From Synura sp. LO234KE (lineage: Eukaryota; Sar; Synurophyceae; Synurales; Mallomonadaceae): 12,591 nucleotides of DNA. The stretch lies in assembly GCA_015143735.1 (NCBI GenBank), contig VKHC01000388.1:1-12591 (forward strand). The letters run 5' to 3'. The notes under the pieces were generated by a model, which was not told the origin of the DNA, ran no database searches, and worked only from the letters and a program-made list of their open reading frames with translations. Of this stretch, positions 9,006-12,591 are shown piece after piece. How positions within the stretch are numbered: the first letter of the stretch is position 1; the number at the start of each line of letters is the position of its first letter. A program made the position numbers and the translations under genes.

Positions 9006-10101
9006 GTACAACATCGGATGGTTATGAAGGTGGTCAGAATTAGAACTGGGACAGCTATATCGGAAGAAGAAACTTATTCCATCGAGGAATCAGAAAATGT
9101 CATCCAACGAGGCTTGAGAAAAAATCTCAGACAACTGGAGGAATATCACCATGTTCAACCACGCGTCAGGGGTAGAAAATTGTACCGACCACTAGACTAC
9201 GATAATTGGGCTCGGTTGCGACTTTGTGCCCGAAATAAAATATTATTTATTGTTACGATGAGGTAAATTACTCACTCACACGACCAACAAGTGGTGAGAC
9301 GAGCAATTAGAATCTAGCTTTTATGCATTTATTAGTTCCAATGCCGATATATTTCTTGAATATGTTTCCTGAACTGCTGCGACTCAGAATATGACTGTAA
9401 TTTTAAATATATGTCAGTTGCTTATGTAGTATTTTGAATGCGTTTTGTGTGGCAGTACCAAAACATATTTATCATCAGTGTGCATCTTGGAATTCTATAT
9501 AGTTTCATATCAGAATTCAACTGAAGGCACCTGAATCAACGTTACCAAAACCGTCAAACAAAGTGCGGACGACACCTCCCTGCTTTTAGCAATAGCTGCA
9601 ACATGCAGAACTACGACAAAAAAAACTGGAATCTCAGCCTATCCGATATTGCAACGACAAAGGAGAAAGAAATCCAAGGGTAGTTTTTCTTAAGGCGAAG
9701 GTAATCGAGGTTTCTAGCCAACTCAATCCTGACAGACAAGATTTTCAACTCTTCTGCAACGCAAACTGCGAGCGATTTTACCCAAAAATTTGGATTTGGG
9801 GCATCAGCTGATATTCTAACCATTATTGGATCGTAAGCACAAAATTGCGATGGCAGTGACGTATTGACATATTTAGATTCCCAGCTTCTAAAATTCAGAC
9901 GTATCAAGTTCAGCAAATGATCCTGCTCAGCTTATCAAAATTTGGCGTGCATCTTACAACGACCAATATTGTTATTGAGGTCTCAACAACTTCGACAGCC
10001 GACTTGACTATTGTAGCGGGACTGCAGAACAAGGACGTCCGTTCACATTTACCTCTCCTCGACTTCCGAATCGGATGATTGTTCCAGTTTAGTCGAACTC
10101 T

Positions 10102-10122
10102 TGGCGGCTTCGTTAGCCGCCA
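10102..10122. repeat. GC-rich hairpin with perfect 8-bp stem
   Basis: TGGCGGCT (10102-10109) pairs with AGCCGCCA (10115-10122) around the loop TCGTT, in otherwise moderately AT-rich DNA. It lies inside the 50-residue minus-strand ORF at 10049-10201, where it codes for LAANEAA. There is no T-run after it on either strand, and in a eukaryotic context a terminator role is not expected. Confidence 0.6.
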
Positions 10123-10803
10123 GGAACTCTAAGAGCATGGAGCCTCTCTTGACGGGAAAACCACCTCGAGGATGTTCGAATCGCCTGAAGGTCGTGTTCA
10201 TCTCGATAAATTGTGTTCATGACGAGTTTTGAGGGCATTCCGAGGACATTTCTAGTAAAAGGAAATATGGGGTACGTGCTCACTTCCCTGCCTCCATTTT
10301 GTCACGGGGTTCGCCACTTGGTTCATTATGGGGTTTTAACTTTACTAGATATATGACTGAGGTGAAGTCATGTTTATTGTTTACCTAAATTATTGAAGAT
10401 GACAGATTCTAGGTAAAACTATTTTTCTATTTAAAGACCTAAGGTTGGATACGAAAGCAGACATCGAGAGCTTAAAATCATTTGTACTTTGAAATACTTG
10501 TAACAATACGCAAATTAATCCCCTGTGAATTCAAATCCACCGGTAGTATATTTGGCCCGATCAGAGTAATGGATTATCTAACTTATTATTCTGATGTGCG
10601 GTTTCGGAAGTGCCTCGATATTTGTAAAATTATTCATTTGTCTCTGCTGGAGAGAGACCAAGGGCGTTTACGCACCTCCATGAGCTCTGACTGTAGGATA
10701 TTCTGAATGCTTCGCAAGTTCGATTAGTACTATGGAAAATTTTGCCAACAAAATCTGCCTTTGACTCACGCATATTTTGTGTCCTCCTGGTTACAATAAG
10801 AAT

Positions 10804-10861
10804 TGATTCAATTCAGGTATGAGCTGATAAAGTGATTCAATTCAGGTTGGAGCTGATGATA
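10804..10861. repeat. two-copy 29-bp tandem duplication
   Basis: Unit 1 (10804-10832) and unit 2 (10833-10861) share TGATTCAATTCAGGT exactly, then GAGCTGAT after two mismatches. About 24 of 29 positions are identical. The near-palindrome GAATTGA-T-TCAATTC (10800-10814) overlaps the start of the first unit. It is non-coding and looks like a small slippage or replication-error duplication. Confidence 0.75.
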
Positions 10862-12591
10862 ATAAAATTTTCCCTTACTCTCGCAATACTTCCCATTATC
10901 GGGTCTTCAGACTAAGAACCAAAGGACCTACGGCCTTACTTCGATTTGTTCCCGCTCAACAGAATGGGCGATTGGCATGAAATCTTTCAGCCATGCCCGT
11001 AACTCCATTCATAACAAAGGTTCCCTCACCCGCCTTCGACTACATTTGATTGAAGAATACATGGACTCGCTTTTGATCAAGCAGTGTATGATAGACTTCT
11101 TAGAATAATCAAATATGATCTGTCCCGCAATAAAAAATGAAAGGCGTTGTGGCGGTTTACTTTCCTGCCTTCCCCCTTTGCGTTAACGTGAATATACTTT
11201 CCCGTTGTCGCCAAGCCATGGGGCTTTGTAATTTGCTTACTTCGGGTGATTTTTCCCTCTGGAATGATCTCGTTCATAGTTGCAAATAGTCTTCGCGACG
11301 TAATTTAATATGGCTTAATGCTACCGTGAGTAATCCTCCAGTGCCGTACTCCAGTGAGCCGACTTATCAGGGGTGCGTTCTAAAATAGTAGCCTCAGAGT
11401 CGCCAGCCTTGTATGTCAGGAAGGCACATGGCCTCAGTCGTCAGGCGCTCAGATTTAAATACTGCAGGAAGTATAATTCGATCTTTCAGCAGCACCTGAA
11501 CCGGGTATGTTGATTATGACGCATCCATCCAACCCCCCACCCCTGCGAGCATAGAGGATGTTTTATGTTGCTGCTAGGGTTTGACCCAGTCTCGTCAATT
11601 TTACCTCTACCAAAGAGGCAAACCAGTAGCCAGTGTCAGAATTGGAAAGAATCAGTGTCTCTTATACCCAATCTTCGCCTTCGGAAGTTCGTTCTTCCCG
11701 GATATTGAGTTTCGGGACAGGTAATTTTCTCGGTCGATGATTGCGCCCCATGATCTCTGCCAGAAGACATTTCATCTCTGGCTCTCAACAAATCCAGATC
11801 GGGATGGATCCTGCACTCCCCCTAAAGTTTGTTCCGCGGTGAGTTTTCAATATCCATCATCGACAGGGTTCTTAGGAAGAATCCGCGTCCAAGCGGGCGA
11901 GCATTGCACTTTGATTACAAAAGCGATCCGCACAACCAGTTTCCAAGCCTGTAAAATAATTTGGCAGAGAGTTTGGATTGATTCGAGTTCTGTTTCGACA
12001 GCCCCATTGGTTTGACCTATAGGTTCTGACTACTTTTCAACTAGTGACTCCGGGTGGAGGGCTCGTGACCCTTCAACCACTTATCCTAGGTGAGGTGATG
12101 CTGATCAAGATATTGAAAATGAGTAAGGCCCCCTTTCTATGCAATTGTGGTCGTCCATTAATGTACTAGCACTGACCTTGGAAGTCAGGTGGAGAAACAC
12201 GACGAGAGGGATGATTTGACGCCACAAAAATGTCGTGAGCCTGCTGGGCCGCTGGAGCTCTGGGTGCATTTTCCCGCCATCTACAAATGGGTTCTCTACA
12301 GCTGGATTTTGGTGCCCCGATAGGTGAGGCTCGAAGAAGCCGAAGTTGAGGTGGCACTTCGGAGCTCGTTGCGCAATGCATGACGCCCTCCGAGGAACAA
12401 ATGGCGGAAGCAAGTGCTGCGTAAAATGTAGAATTGTATATGTGCTGGGCCGCTTGGTGATAAATTTCCCCTGTCGAGGCAATACTAGTACCTCCCCCCT
12501 ACTGTAGGGCCATCTGTTGGAATAAACTGATAACGTGTTTCTGCTTAGGATTAGCTCGGTACTTAAGATGTAAGTCTTTCCTTTTAGTCGA

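Larger units (their letters stand above)
8796..12591. other. long region with no defensible gene; coding-like scraps and small repeats
   Basis: Nothing here reaches gene level. Scraps worth naming: a plus-strand ORF at 9000-9266 (first ATG 9018), open back to a possible acceptor ending at 8918, including EEETYSIEESENVIQRG and RGRKLYRPLDYDNWARL; a minus-strand ORF at 9611-9916 including VRISADAPNPNFWVKSLAV; a 50-residue minus-strand ORF at 10049-10201; and a minus-strand ORF at 11077-11277. None matches a family I know, and codon use and length do not separate them from decayed repeats. ORFs at 10482-10706, 11737-12015 and 12105-12482 look random. Positions 11280-12591 otherwise show no gene, repeat array or RNA gene that I can support. 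Confidence 0.5.

Noticed and set aside
10515-10545. Possible tRNA T-arm (GAATTCAAATCCAC)
   Set aside because: No matching acceptor, D or anticodon arms at proper spacing on either strand.
10800-10861. CRISPR-like array
   Set aside because: Only two directly abutting units without spacers, in eukaryotic-type DNA; a simple tandem duplication.
12105-12482. 125-codon minus-strand ORF
   Set aside because: No family motif, unremarkable composition, no splice-consistent neighbours; indistinguishable from a chance ORF.

Overview
The window looks like nuclear DNA of a fungus. The best-supported gene is a spliced K+/H+ antiporter of the Kha1/CHX type (CPA2 family). It is cut by five introns with mostly GT..AG-consensus ends; three are 58-68 nt long and two are 183-200 nt. 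A second, divergently transcribed block shows similar introns. The antiporter combines a fungal Kha1-like N-terminus with a 'AAALNDAIAWC' core helix that is closer to bacterial and plant members than the version I recall from yeasts. That leans toward an early-diverging fungus, but the sequence alone does not fix the phylum.

Layout. Positions 1-1466 are gene-poor. They hold four exact copies of the 12-bp palindrome CCGCTATAGCGG (one at 20-31, three at 852-937), a small Lys/Arg-rich ORF (108-407) and a possible decayed RNase H-like stretch (about 469-669). Positions 1467-5009 (minus) are the antiporter gene, six exons and 991 predicted residues. Positions 5010-5268 are the divergent intergenic region. 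From about 5269 to 8795 (plus) there is a chain of open segments joined by phase-compatible splice sites. I could not identify the product. It is either one gene of about 880 residues or two neighbouring genes (5335-6620 and 6746/6933-8795). Positions 8796-12591 hold no gene I can defend. They contain short coding-like scraps, two hairpins, a 29-bp tandem duplication and a shortened tRNA-like fold.

Functional picture. The antiporter would exchange K+ (and perhaps Na+) for H+ across an endomembrane, which in yeast Kha1 is the Golgi. The unknown gene shares its upstream region, so the two may be co-regulated, but nothing in the sequence shows a functional link. The palindromes and decayed coding scraps at both ends suggest that the outer parts of the window are repeat or mobile-element territory around a small gene island. 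I found no clear previously undescribed system; the best leads are the palindrome family and the unidentified multi-exon gene.
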